DNA of 64,000 nucleotides from NCBI RefSeq assembly GCF_029227915.1, contig NC_079883.1:992001-1056000 (forward strand). The letters run 5' to 3'. The notes below the pieces were generated by a model. It saw only the letters and a list, made by a program, of their open reading frames with translations. It ran no database searches and had not been told where the DNA came from. The stretch's first letter is position 1. Each line of letters begins with the position of its first letter. The position numbers and the translations under genes are program-made. Below are positions 1-9,690 of the stretch, piece by piece. This stretch comes from Hydractinia symbiolongicarpus. Taxonomy: Eukaryota; Cnidaria; Hydrozoa; Anthoathecata; Hydractiniidae.

Positions 1-35
1 TGAATGAAAGAAGTTTAATCGCCGGCAAACGAAAA

Positions 36-68
36 CCCGCGACTTCCCGTAAATCCCGTGCTTGGCCC
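36..68 (-). other. Four-tract G-rich (minus) / C-rich (plus) motif, example of one present in most monomers
   Basis: On the plus strand CCC tracts lie at 36-38, 46-48, 55-57 and 66-68, separated by 7, 6 and 8 bases. The minus strand therefore reads GGG-N8-GGG-N6-GGG-N7-GGG, a long-loop G-quadruplex candidate with an i-motif candidate on the other strand. One loop slightly exceeds the usual 7-base search limit. The tracts start 10, 9 and 11 bp apart, about one per helical turn. The same architecture recurs in most monomers. Recurrent C-to-T variants (ACCTGCG, TCCTGTA, ATCCTG, GGCTCG) remove single tracts in subsets. Folding is inferred from sequence only. Confidence 0.6.
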
Positions 69-263
69 GTATAGTCAAAAGTATACAAAGAAAGTACCCT
101 GCGAGTAAACTCATTTCAAGAACTATTTTTTAAATTATCTTTTCACCACTAAAACGCACGAGACTTGTAGTTTTCAAAAATGTTTTCATTTTTGATGAAA
201 CGCTGAATAAAAGATGTTTAATCGCCGGCAAACGAAAACCCGCGATTTCCCGTAAATCCCGGG
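61..263 (+). repeat. Reference 203-bp satellite monomer
   Basis: This is the first complete monomer when counted from the C of CTTGGCCCG. In order it holds the head GGCCCGTATAGTC, a variable segment (here AAAAGTATAC), CAAAGAAAGTACCCTG, AGTAAACTCATTTC, the AT-rich ATTTTTTAAATTATC, TTTCACCACTAAAACGC, GAGACTTGTAG, the hairpin at 174-195, GATGAAACGCTGAATAAAAG, the palindrome GCCGGC, AAACGAAAACCCGCG and TTCCCGTAAATCCCG. Three variable-segment classes run through the array: AAAAGTATAC, usually after GGACTCGG or GGTCTCGG; GAATGTATAC, usually after GGGCTTGG; and GAGTATATAC, usually after GTGCTTGG. The length of 203 is not a multiple of 3, so no reading frame persists between monomers. About 203 bp is close to one nucleosome plus linker, a size common among satellites. 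The choice of start point is arbitrary. Confidence 0.97.
174..195. repeat. Perfect 9-bp inverted repeat, example of a near-universal monomer hairpin
   Basis: The arms TCAAAAATG (174-182) and CATTTTTGA (187-195) are exact reverse complements around a TTTT loop. The element is found in nearly every monomer. The segment also contains a 12-bp spaced direct repeat of GTTTTCA. Some subfamilies carry arm changes, for example TTCAGGAATG near 9694, TTCAAATATG near 9085, TTTAAAAGTG near 35540, and GTTTTCACTTTTGA near 53,910-64,000. Those changes usually weaken the pairing. The function is unknown; it could serve cruciform extrusion or protein binding, or be incidental to AT-rich composition. Confidence 0.8.
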
Positions 264-349
264 CTTGGCCCGTATAGTCGGATATAAACAAAGAAATTAC
301 CCTGTGAGTAAACTCATTTCCAGAACGATTTTTTAAATTATCTTTCCAC

Positions 350-1360
350 CACTAAAACGCATGAGACTTGTAGTTTTCAAAAATGTTTTCATTTTTGATG
401 AGACGCGAAATAAAAGAAGTTTAATCGCCGGCAAACGAAAACCTGCGATTTCCCGTAAATCCCGGGCTTGGCCCGTATAGTCGAATGTATACAAAGAAAG
501 TACCCTGTGAGTAAACTCATTTCCCGAACGATTTTTTAAATTATTTTTTCACCACTAAAACGCATGAGACTTGTAGTTTTCAAAAATGTTTTCATTTTTG
601 ATGAGACGCTGAATGAAAGAAGTTTAATCGCCGGCAAACGAAAACCCGCGATTTCCCGTAAATCCCGTGCTTGGCCGTATAGTCGAGTATATACAAAGAA
701 AGTACCCTGTGAGTAAACTCATTTCCAGAACGATTTTTTAAATTATCTTTTCACCACTAAAACGCATGAGACTTGTAGTCTTTAAAAATGTTTTCATTTT
801 TGATGAGACGCGGAATAGAGGAAGTTTAATCGCCGGCAAACAAAAACCCGCGATTTCCCGTAAATCCCGGTCTCCGCCCGTATAGTCAAAAGTATACAAA
901 GAAAGTACCCTGCGAGTAAACTCATTTCCAGAACGATTTTTTAAATTATCTTTTCACCACTAAAACGCACGAGACTTGTAGTTTTCAAAAATGTTTTCAT
1001 TCTTGATGAGACGCTGAATAAAACAAGTTTAATCGCCGGCAAACGAAAACCCGCGATTTCCCGTAAATCCCGGACTCGGCCCGTATAGTCAAAAGTATAC
1101 AAAGAAAGTACCCTGCGAGTAAACTAATTTCAAGAACGATTTTTTAAATTATCTTTTCACCACTAAAACGCACGAGACTTGTAGTTTTCAAAAATGTTTT
1201 CATTTTTGATGAGACGCTGAATAAAAGAAGTTTAATGCCGGCAAACGAAAACCCGCGAATTCCCGTAAATCCCGCACTCGGCCCGTATAGTCAAAAGTAT
1301 ACAAAGAAGATACCCAGGGAGTAAACTCATTTCCAGAACGATTTTTTAAATTATCTTTTC
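350..1360 (+). repeat. Five-monomer block, copy 1 (second copy about 3,838 bp downstream)
   Basis: Shared rare variants place this block opposite 4188-5198. They include GCGAAATAAAAG with ACCTGCG, a monomer with GGCCGTATAG lacking one C (670 and 4508), GGTCTCCGCCCG (near 871 and 4709), AAACTAATTTCAAG, TTTAATGCCGG lacking a C, and CCCGCACTCGG (near 1271 and 5109). The offset of 3,838 bp is 19 monomers minus 19 bp, of which 16 bp are a deletion near 4015. Scattered substitutions show that this is an older duplication. Confidence 0.85.
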
Positions 1361-2140
1361 ACCACTAAAACGCATGAGACTTGTAGTTTTCAAAAATGTT
1401 TTCATTTTTGATAAGACGCTGAATAAAAGATGTTTAATCGCCGGCAAACCAAAACCCGCGATTTCCCGTAAATCCTGGACTCGGCCCGTATAGTCAAAAG
1501 TATACAAAGAAAGTACCCAGGGAGTAAACTCATTTCCCGAACGATTTTTTAAATTATTTTTTCACCACTAAAACGCATGAGACTTGTAGTTTTCAAAAAT
1601 GTTTTCATTTTTGATAAGACGCAGAATAAAAGATGTTAATCGCCGGCAAACGAAAACCCGCGATTTCCCGTAAATCCCGGGCTTGGCCCGTATAGTCGAA
1701 TGTATGCAAAGAAAGTACCCTGTGAGTAAACTCATTTCCCAAACGATTTTTTAAATTATTTTTTCACCACTAAAACGCATGAGACTTGTAGTTTTCAAAA
1801 ATGTTTTCATTTTTGATGAGACGCTGAATGAAAGAAGTTTAATCGCCGGCAAACGAAAACCCGCAATTTCCCGTAAATCCCGTGCTTGGCCCGTATAGTC
1901 GAGTATATACAAAGAAAGTACCCTGTGAGTACACTCATTTCCAGAACGATTTTTTAAATTATCTTTTCACCACTAAAACGCATGAGACTTGTAGTCTTCA
2001 AAAATGTTTTCATTTTTGATTAGACGTGGAATAAAAGAAGTTTAATCGCCGGCAAACGAAAACCCGCGACTTCCCGTAAATCCCGGACTCGGCCCGTATA
2101 GTCAAAAGTATACAAAGAAGATACCCAGGGAGTAAACTCA
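1233..2140 (+). repeat. Block recurring 10 monomers downstream, copy 1
   Basis: The block matches 3263-3967. Shared markers are AATCCTGGACTCGG (1471 and 3501, exactly 2,030 bp or 10 monomers apart), GATAAGACGCAGAATAAAAG with AGATGTTAATC lacking a T, GAGTACACTC, and AAGAAGATACCCAGGG. This copy has one extra monomer (about 1682-1884), so the offset falls from 2,030 to 1,827 bp across it. One copy therefore gained or lost a monomer after the duplication. Confidence 0.8.
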
Positions 2141-3262
2141 TTTCCCGAACGATTTTTTAAATTATTTTTTCACCACTAAAACGTATGAGACTCGTAGTTT
2201 TCAAAAATGTTTTCATTTTTGATGAGACGCTGAATAAAAGAAGTTTAATTGCCGGCAAACGAAAACCCGCGATTTCCCGTAAATCCCGGACTCGGCCCGT
2301 ATAGTCAAAAGTATACAAAGAAAGTACCCTGCGAGTAAACTCATTTTCAGAACGATTTTTTAAATTGTCTTTTCACCACTAAAACGCACGAGACTTGTAG
2401 TTTTCAAAAATGTTTTCATTCTTGATGAGACGCTGAATAAAAGAAGTTTAATCGCCGGTAAACGAAAACCCGCGATTTCCCGTAAATCCCGGACTCGGCC
2501 CGTATAGTCAAAAGTATACAAAGAAAGTACCCAGGGAGTAAACTCATTTCCCGAACGATTTTTTAAATTTTTTTTTCACCACTAAAACACATGAGACTTG
2601 TAGTTTTCAGGAATGTTTTCATTTTTGATGAGACGCGTAATGAAAGAAGTTTAATCGCCGGCAAACGAAAACCCGCGATTTTCCGTAAATCCCGGGCTTG
2701 GCCCGTATATTCGTATGTATACAAAGAAAGTACCCTGTGAGTAAACTCATTTCCCGAACGATTTTTTAAATTATTTTTTCACCACTAAAACGCATGAGAC
2801 TTGTAGTTTTCAAAAAGGTTTTCATTTTTGATGAGACGCTGAATAAAAGAATTTTAATCGCCGGCAAACGAAAACCCGCAATTTCCCGTAAATTCCGTGC
2901 TTGGCTCGTATAGTCGAGTATATACAAAGAAAGTACCCTGTCAGTAAACTCCTTTCCAGAACGATTTTTTATATTATCTTTTCACCACTAAAAACGCATG
3001 AGACTTGTAGTTTTCAAAAATGTTTTCATTTTTGATGAGACGCCGAATAAAGGAAGTTTAATCGCCGGCAAACGAAAACCCGCGATTTCCCGTAAACCCC
3101 GGACTCGGCCCGTATAGTCAAAAGTATACAAAGAAAGTACCCTGCGAGTAAACCCATTTCCAGAACGATTTTTTAAATTATCTTTTCACCACTAAAACGC
3201 ACGAGACTTGTAGTTTTCAAAAATGTTTTCATTTTTAATGGGACGCTGAATAAAAGAAGTTT

Positions 3263-3967
3263 AATCGCCGGCAAACGAAAACCCGCGAATTCCCGTAAAT
3301 CCCGAACTCGGCCCGTATAGTCAAAAGTATACAAAGAAAATACCCAGGGAGTAAACTCATTTCCAGAACGATTTTTTAAATTTTCTTTTCACCACTAAAA
3401 CGCATGAGACTTGTAGTTTTCAAAAATGTTTTCATTTTTGATAAGACGCTGAATAAAAGATGTTTAATCGCCGGCAAACGAAAACCCGCGATTTCCCGTA
3501 AATCCTGGACTCGGCCCGTATAGTCAAAAGTATACAAAGAAAGTACCCAGGGAGTAAACGCATTGCCCGAACGATTTTTTAAATTATTTTTTCACCACTA
3601 AAACGCATGAGACTTGTAGTTTTCAAAAATGTTTTCATTTTTGATAAGACGCAGAATAAAAGATGTTAATCGCCGGCAAACGAAAACCCGCGATTTTCCG
3701 TAAATCCCGGGCTTGGCCCGTATAGTCGAGTATATACAAAGAAAGTACCCTGTGAGTACACTCATTTCCAGAACGATTTTTTAAATTATCTTTTCACCAC
3801 TAAAACGCATGAGACTTGTAGTCTTCAAAAATGTTTTCATTTTTGATGAGACGCGGAATAAAAGAAGTTTAATCGCCGGCAAACGAAAACCCGCGATTTC
3901 CCGTAAATCCCGGACTCGGCCCGTATAGTCAAAAGTATACAAAGAAGATACCCAGGGAGTAAACTCA
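3263..3967 (+). repeat. Block recurring 10 monomers upstream, copy 2 (one monomer shorter)
   Basis: This is the counterpart of 1233-2140 with the same marker variants. It lacks the monomer carrying CGAATGTATGC that sits at about 1682-1884 in the other copy. The same rare CGAATGTATGC monomer reappears at 4102, so that monomer type moved independently of the block. Confidence 0.8.
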
Positions 3968-4010
3968 TTTCCAGAACGATTTTTTAAATTATCTTTTCAC
4001 CACTAAAACG

Positions 4011-4020
4011 CATGAAAATG
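4011..4020 (+). other. 16-bp internal deletion in one monomer
   Basis: The sequence reads CGCATGAAAATG where other monomers have CATGA, then GACTTGTAG, then TTTTCAAAAATG. Sixteen bases containing the conserved GACTTGTAG element and the left part of the hairpin are missing. The A-rich ends on both sides fit slippage or microhomology joining. This is the only monomer I saw with this lesion. Confidence 0.85.
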
Positions 4021-4187
4021 TTTTCTTTTTTGATAAGACGTTGGATAAAAGATGTTTAATCGCCGGAAAACGAAAACCCGCGATTTCCCGTAAATCCTGG
4101 ACTTGGCCCGTATAGTCGAATGTATGCAAAGAAAGTACCCTGTGAGTAAACTCATTTCCCGAACGATTTTTTAAATTATTTTTTCAC

Positions 4188-5198
4188 CACTAAAACGCAT
4201 GAGACTTGTAGTTTTCAAAAATGTTTTCATTTTTGATGAGACGCGAAATAAAAGAAGTTTAATCGCCGGCAAACGAAAACCTGCGATTTCCCGTAAATCC
4301 CGGGCTTGGCCCGTATAGTCGAATGTATACAAAAAAAGTACCCTGTGAGTAAACTCATTTCCCGAACGATTTTTTAAATTATTTTTTCACCACTAAAACG
4401 CATGAGACTTGTAGTTTTCAAAAATGTTTTCATTTTTGATGAGACGGTGAATGAAAGAAGTTTAATCGCCGGCAAACGAAAACCCGCGATTTCCCGTAAA
4501 TCCCGTGCTTGGCCGTATAGTCGAGTATATACAAAGAAAGTACCCTGTGAGTAAACTCATTTCCAGAACGATTTTTTAAATTATCTTTTTACCACTAAAA
4601 CGCATGAGACTTGTAGTCTTCAAAAATGTTTTCATTTTTGATGAGACGCGGAATAAAAGAAGTTTAATCGCCGGCAAACTAAAACCCGCGATTTCCCGTA
4701 AATCCCGGTCTCCGCCCGTATAGTCAAAAGTATACAAAGAAAGTACCCTGCGAATAAACTCATTTCCAGAACGATTTTTTAAATTATCTTTTCACCACTA
4801 AAACGCACGAGACTTGTAGTTTTCAAAAATGTTTTCATTTTTGATGAGACGCTGAATAAAAGAAGTTTAATCGCCGGCAAACGAAAACCCGCGATTTCCC
4901 GTAAATCCCGGACTCGGCCCGTATAGTCAAAAGTATACAAAGAAAGTACCCTGCGAGTAAACTAATTTCAAGAACGATTTTTTAAATTATCTTTTCACCA
5001 CTAAAACGCACGAGACTTATAGTTTTCAAAAATGTTTTCATTTTTGATGAGACGCTGAATAAAAGAAGTTTAATGCCGGCAAACGAAAACCCGCGAATTC
5101 CCGTAAATCCCGCACTCGGCCCGTATAGTCAAAAGTATACAAAGAAAATACCCAGGGAGTAAACTCATTTCCAGAACGATTTTTTAAATTATCTTTTC
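4188..5198 (+). repeat. Five-monomer block, copy 2
   Basis: This is the partner of 350-1360 and is recognised by the same single-base deletions (GGCCGTATAG at 4508, TTTAATGCCGG near 5070) and by GGTCTCCGCCCG at 4709. Private changes such as GACGGTGAATG and CTTTTTACCAC distinguish it from copy 1. Confidence 0.85.
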
Positions 5199-5317
5199 AC
5201 CACTAAAACGCATGACACTTGTAGTTTTCAAAAATGTTTTCATTTTTGATGAGGCGCTGAATAAAAGATGTTTAATCGCCGGCAAACGAAAACCCGCGAT
5301 TTCCCGTAAATCCCGGA

Positions 5318-6532
5318 CTCGGCCCGTATAGTCAAAAGTATACAAAGAAAGTACCCAGGGAGTAAACTCATTTCCCGAACGATTTTTTAAATTATTTTTT
5401 CACCACTAAAACGCAAGAGACTTGTAGTTTTCAAAAATGTTTTCATTTTTGATGAGACGCTGAATAAAAGAAGTTTAATCGCCGGCAAACGAAAACCCGC
5501 AATTTCCTGTAAATCCCGGGCTTGGCCCGTATAGTCAAAAGTATACAAATAAAATACCCAGGTAGTAAACTCATTTAAAGAACGATTTTTTAAATTATTT
5601 TTACACCACTAAAACGCATGAGACTTGTAGTTTTCAAAAATGTTTTCATTTTTGATGAGACGCTGAATAAAAGAAGTTTAATCGCCGGCAAACGAATACC
5701 CGCGATTTCCCGTAAATCCCGGTCTCGGCCCGTATAGTCAAAAGTATACAAAGAAAATACCCAGGGAGTAAACTCATTTCCCGAACGATTTTTTAAATTA
5801 TTTTTTCACCACTAAAACGCAAGAGACTTGTAGTTTTTAAAAATGTTTTCATTTTTGATGAGACGCTGAATAAAAGAAGTTTAATCGCCGGCAAACGAAA
5901 ACCCGCACTTTCCTATAAATCCCGGTCTCGGCCGTATAGTCAAAGTATACAAAGAAAATACCCAGGGAGTAAACTCATTTCCCGAACGATTTTTTAAATT
6001 ATTTTTTCACCACTAAAACGCAAGAGACTTGTAGTTTTTAAAAATGTTTTCATTTTTGATGAGACGCTGAATAAAAGAAGTTTAATCGCCGGCAAACGAA
6101 AACCCGCGATTTCCTGTAAATCCCGGGCTTGGCCCGTATAGTCAAAAGTATACAAAGAAAATACCCAGGTAGTAAACTCATTTCCAGAACGATTTTTTAA
6201 ATTATTTTTACACCACTAAAACGCATGAGACTTGTAGTTTTCAAAAATGTTTTCATTTTTGATGAGACGCTGAATAAAAGAAGTTTAATCGCCGGCAAAC
6301 GAAAACCCGCGATTTCCCGTAAATCCCGGTCTCGGCCCGTATAGTCAAAAGTATACAAAGCAAATACCCAGGAAGTAAACTCATTTCCCGAACGATTTTT
6401 TATATTATTTTTCACCACTAAAACGTATGAGACTCGTAGTTTTCAAAAATGTTTTCATTTTTGATGAGACGCTGAATAAAAGAAGTTTAATCGCCGGCAA
6501 ACGAAAACCCGCAATTTCCTGTAAATCCCGGA
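5318..6532 (+). repeat. Tandem 3-monomer duplication
   Basis: Two three-monomer units (5318-5926 and 5927-6532) follow each other. Each starts with a GGGAGTAAAC / CGCAAGAGAC monomer. The second monomer of each has GGGCTTGGCCCG, CCAGGTAGTAAAC (CCAGGTAGT) and ATTTTTACACC. The third has GGTCTCGG. The second unit is about 3 bp shorter because of small deletions (GGCCGTATAGTCAAAGTATAC near 5931, and one T near 6410). Confidence 0.8.
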
Positions 6533-7071
6533 CTCGGCCCGTATAGTCAAAAGTATACAAAGAAAGTACCCTGCGAGTAAACTCATTTCAAGAACGATTT
6601 TTTAAATTATCTTTTCACCACTAAAACGCATGAGACTTGTAGTTTTCAAAAATGTTTTCATTTTTGATGAGACGCTGATTAAAAGAAGTTTAATCGCCGG
6701 CAAACGAAAACCCGCGATTTCCCGTAAATCCCGTGCTTGGCCCGTATAGTCGAGTATATACAAAAAAAGTACCCTGTGAGTAAACGCATTTCCAGAACGA
6801 TTTTTTAAGTTATCTTTTCACCACTAAAACGCATGAGACTTGTAGTTTTCAAAAATGTTTTCATTTTTGATGAGACGCTGAATAAAAGAAGTTTAATCGC
6901 CGGCAAACGAAAACCCGCGTTTTCCCGTAAATCCCGGACTCGGCCCGTATAGTCAAAAGTATACAAAGAAAATACCCAGGAAGTAAACTCATTTCCCGAA
7001 CGATTTTTTAAATTACTTTTTCACCACTAAAACGCATGAGACTTGTAGTTTTCAAAAATGTTTTCATTTTT

Positions 7072-8170
7072 GATAAGACGCTGAATAAAAAAAGTTTAAT
7101 CGCCGGCAAACGAAAACCCGCAATTTCCCGTAAATCCCGTGCTTGGCCCGTATAGTCAAGTATATACAAAGAAAGTATCCTGTGAGTAAACTCATTTCCA
7201 GAACGATTTTTTAAATTATCTTTTCACCACTAAAACGCATGGGACTTGTAGTTTTCAAAAATGTTTTCATTTTTGATGAGACGCTGAATAGAAGAAGTTT
7301 AATCGCCGGCAAACGAAAACCCGCCATTTCCCGTAAATCCCGTGCTTCGCCCGTATAGTTGAGTATATACAAAGAAAGTACCCTGTCAGTAAACTCATTT
7401 CCAGAACGATTTTTTAAATTATCTTTTCACCACTAAAACGCATGAGACTTGTAGTTTTCAAAAATGTTTTCATTTTTGATGAGACGCGGAATAAAAGAAG
7501 TTTAATCGCCGGCAAACGAAAACCCGCGATTTCCCGTAAATCCCGGACTCGGCCCATATAGTCAAAAGTATACAAAGAAAGTACCCAGGGAGTAAACTCA
7601 TTTCCCGAACGATTTTTTAAATTATTTTTTCACCACTAAAACGCAAGAGACTTGTAGTTTTCAAAAATGTTTTCATTTTTGATGAGACGCTGAATAAAAG
7701 AAGTTTAATCGCCGGCAAACGAAAACCCGCGATTTCCTGTAAATCCCGGGTTTGGCCCGTATAGTCAAAAGTATACAAAGAAAATACCCAGGTAGTAAAC
7801 TCATTTCCAGAACGATTTTTTAAATTATTTTTACACCACTAAAACGCATGAGACTTGTAGTTTTCAAAAATGTTTTCATTTTTGATGAGACGCTGAATAA
7901 AAGAAGTTTAATCGCCGGCAAACGAAAACCCGCAATTTCCCGTAAATCCCGTTCTTGGCTCGTATAGTCGAGTATATACAAAGAAGGTACCCTGTGAGTA
8001 AAGACCTTTCCAGAACGATTTTTTATATTATCTTTTCAGCACTAAAACGCATGAGACTTGTAGTTTTCAAAAATGTTTTCATTTTTGATGAGACGCGAAA
8101 TAAAAGAAGTTTAATCGCCGGCAAACGAAAACCTGCGATTTCCCGTAAATCCCGGGCTTGGCCCGTATAG
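7072..8170 (+). repeat. Five-monomer block with GGCTCG haplotype, copy 1 of 3
   Basis: Copies at 10929-12027 and 13162-14260 carry the same ordered variants: GATAAGACGCTGAATAAAAAAAG, AAGTATCCTG, GCATGGGAC, CCCGCCATTTCCCG, GGCCCATATAG, CGCAAGAGAC, ATTTTTACACC, then the GGCTCGTATAG monomer with AAAGTCCTTTCC-type head and TTTTTATATT. The first and second copies are exactly 3,857 bp (19 monomers) apart, and the second and third exactly 2,233 bp (11 monomers). This copy is the most divergent, with AAAGACCTTTCC and GTTCTTGGCTCG. Confidence 0.88.
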
Positions 8171-9690
8171 TCGAGTATATACAAAGAAAGTACCCTGTGA
8201 GTAAACTCATTTCCAGAACGATTTTTTAAATTAACTTTTCACCACTAAAACGCATGAGACTTGTAGTCTTTAAAAATGTTTTCATTTTTGATGAGACGCG
8301 GAATAAAAGAAGTTTAATCGCCGGCAAACGAAAACCCGCGATTTCCCGTAAATCCCGGTCTCGGCCCGTATAGTCAAAAGTATACAAAGAAAATACCCAG
8401 GGAGTAAACTCATTTCCCGAACGATTTTTTAAATTATTTTTTCACCATTAAAACTTATGAGACTCGTAGTTTTCAAAAATGTTTTCATTTTTGATGAGAC
8501 GCTGAATGAAAGAAGTTTAATCGCCGGCAAACGAAAACCCGCGATTTCCCGTAAATCCCGGATTCGGCCCGTATAGTCAAAAGTATACAAAGAAAGTACC
8601 CTGCGAGTAAACTCATTTCAAGAACGATTTTTTAAATTATCTTTTCACCACTAAAACGCACGAGACTTGTAGTTTTCAAAAATGTTTTCATTTTTGATGA
8701 GACGCTGAATAAAAGAAGTTTAATCGCCGGCAAACGAAAACCCGCGAATTCCCGTAAATCCCGGACTCGGCCCGTATAGTCAAAAGTATACAAAGAAAAT
8801 ACCCAGGGAGTAAACTCATTTCCAGAACGATTTTTTAAATTATCTTTTCACCACTAAAACGCATGACACTTGTAGTTTTCAGGAATGTTTTCATTTTTAA
8901 TGAGACGCTTAATGAAAGAAGTTTAATCGCCGGCAAACGAAAACCCGCGATTTCCCATAAATCCCGGGCTTGGCCCGTATAGTCGAATGTATACAAAGAA
9001 AGTACCCTGTGAGTAAACTCATTTCTCGAACGATTTTTTGAATTATTTTTTCACCACTAAAACGCATGAGACTTGTAGTTTTCAAATATGTTTTCATTTT
9101 TGATGAGACGCGAAATAAAAGAAGTTTAATCGCCGGCAAACGAAAACCCGCGATTTCCCGTAAATCCCGGACTCGGCCCGTATAGTCAAAAGTAGACAAA
9201 GAAAGTACCCTGCAAGTAAACTCATTTCCAGAACGGTTTTTTAAATTATCTTTTCACCACTAAAACGCACGAGACTTGTAGTTTTTAAAAATGTTTTCAT
9301 TTTTGATGAGACGCTGAATAAAAGAAGTTTAATCGCCGGCAAACGAAAACCCGCGAATTCCCGTAAATCCCGGACTCGGCCCGTATAGTCAAATGTATAC
9401 AAAGAAAATACCCAGGGAGTAAACTCATTTCCAGAACGATTTTTTAAATTATCTTTTCACCACTAAAACGCATGAGACTTGTAGTTTTCAAAAATGTTTT
9501 CATTTTTGATGAGACGCCGAATAAAAGATGTTTAATTGCCGGCAAACGAAAACCCGCGATTTCCCGTAAATCCTGGACTCGGCCCGTATAGTCAAAAGTA
9601 TACAAATAAAGTACCCAGGGAGTAAACTCAATTCCCGAACGATTTTTTAAATTATTTTTTCACCACTAAAACGCATCAGACTTGTAGTTT
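8163..9690 (+). repeat. 7.5-monomer block, copy 1
   Basis: The block matches 14456-15983 at an offset of 6,293 bp, exactly 31 monomers. Shared markers are CACCATTAAAAC (8444 and 14737), GGATTCGG, TTCAGGAATG with TTTTTAATGAGACGCTTAATG, TTTCCCATAAATCC, TTTCTCGAACG, TTCAAATATG, GTAGACAAAG with GAACGGTTT, and GCCGAATAAAAGATG with ATTGCCGG. The adjacent preceding block has an offset of 30 monomers, so one monomer (about 14248-14455) was added between them in the downstream copy. Confidence 0.87.

Noticed and set aside
49-57. Telomere-like GTAAATCCC
   Set aside because: It is not CCCTAAA or CCCTAA and occurs once per monomer, not as a short tandem repeat.
41-60. CENP-B box-like sequence (TTCCCGTAAATCCCGG, or TTCGTTTGCCGGCGA on the minus strand)
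   Set aside because: Neither fits the core TTCG-N4-A-N2-CGGG: the first has TTCC and misplaced spacing, the second lacks the central A and the CGGG.
61-76. RNA polymerase III A box or tRNA-derived origin (TTGGCCCGTATAGTC)
   Set aside because: The A-box core is not matched and no B box (GGTTCGANTCC) lies downstream. No tRNA cloverleaf can be drawn.
91-110. Splice-donor-like GTGAGTAAAC or CAGGTAGT in some monomers
   Set aside because: A short motif expected by chance, with no paired acceptor, branch site or exon evidence.
174-195. Bacterial intrinsic terminator
   Set aside because: The stem is nearly all A/T without a GC-rich core, no gene lies upstream, and the array is eukaryotic in character.
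7955-8170. Recurring plus-strand ORFs of 71-82 codons (about 30 copies, e.g. 7955, 17294, 37256, 62216)
   Set aside because: They start at TTG, arise in one satellite haplotype that lost a stop, run across a monomer boundary in a shifted frame, and show no ribosome site, domain or codon signature. Not annotated as genes.
8909-9199. Minus-strand ORFs of 64-102 codons (e.g. 6197, 8909, 15202, 20462, 21953, 45295)
   Set aside because: They are open only through chance stop losses. The longer ones span about 1.5 monomers, so they read the same DNA in two frames. They start at alternative codons and have no recognisable domain.
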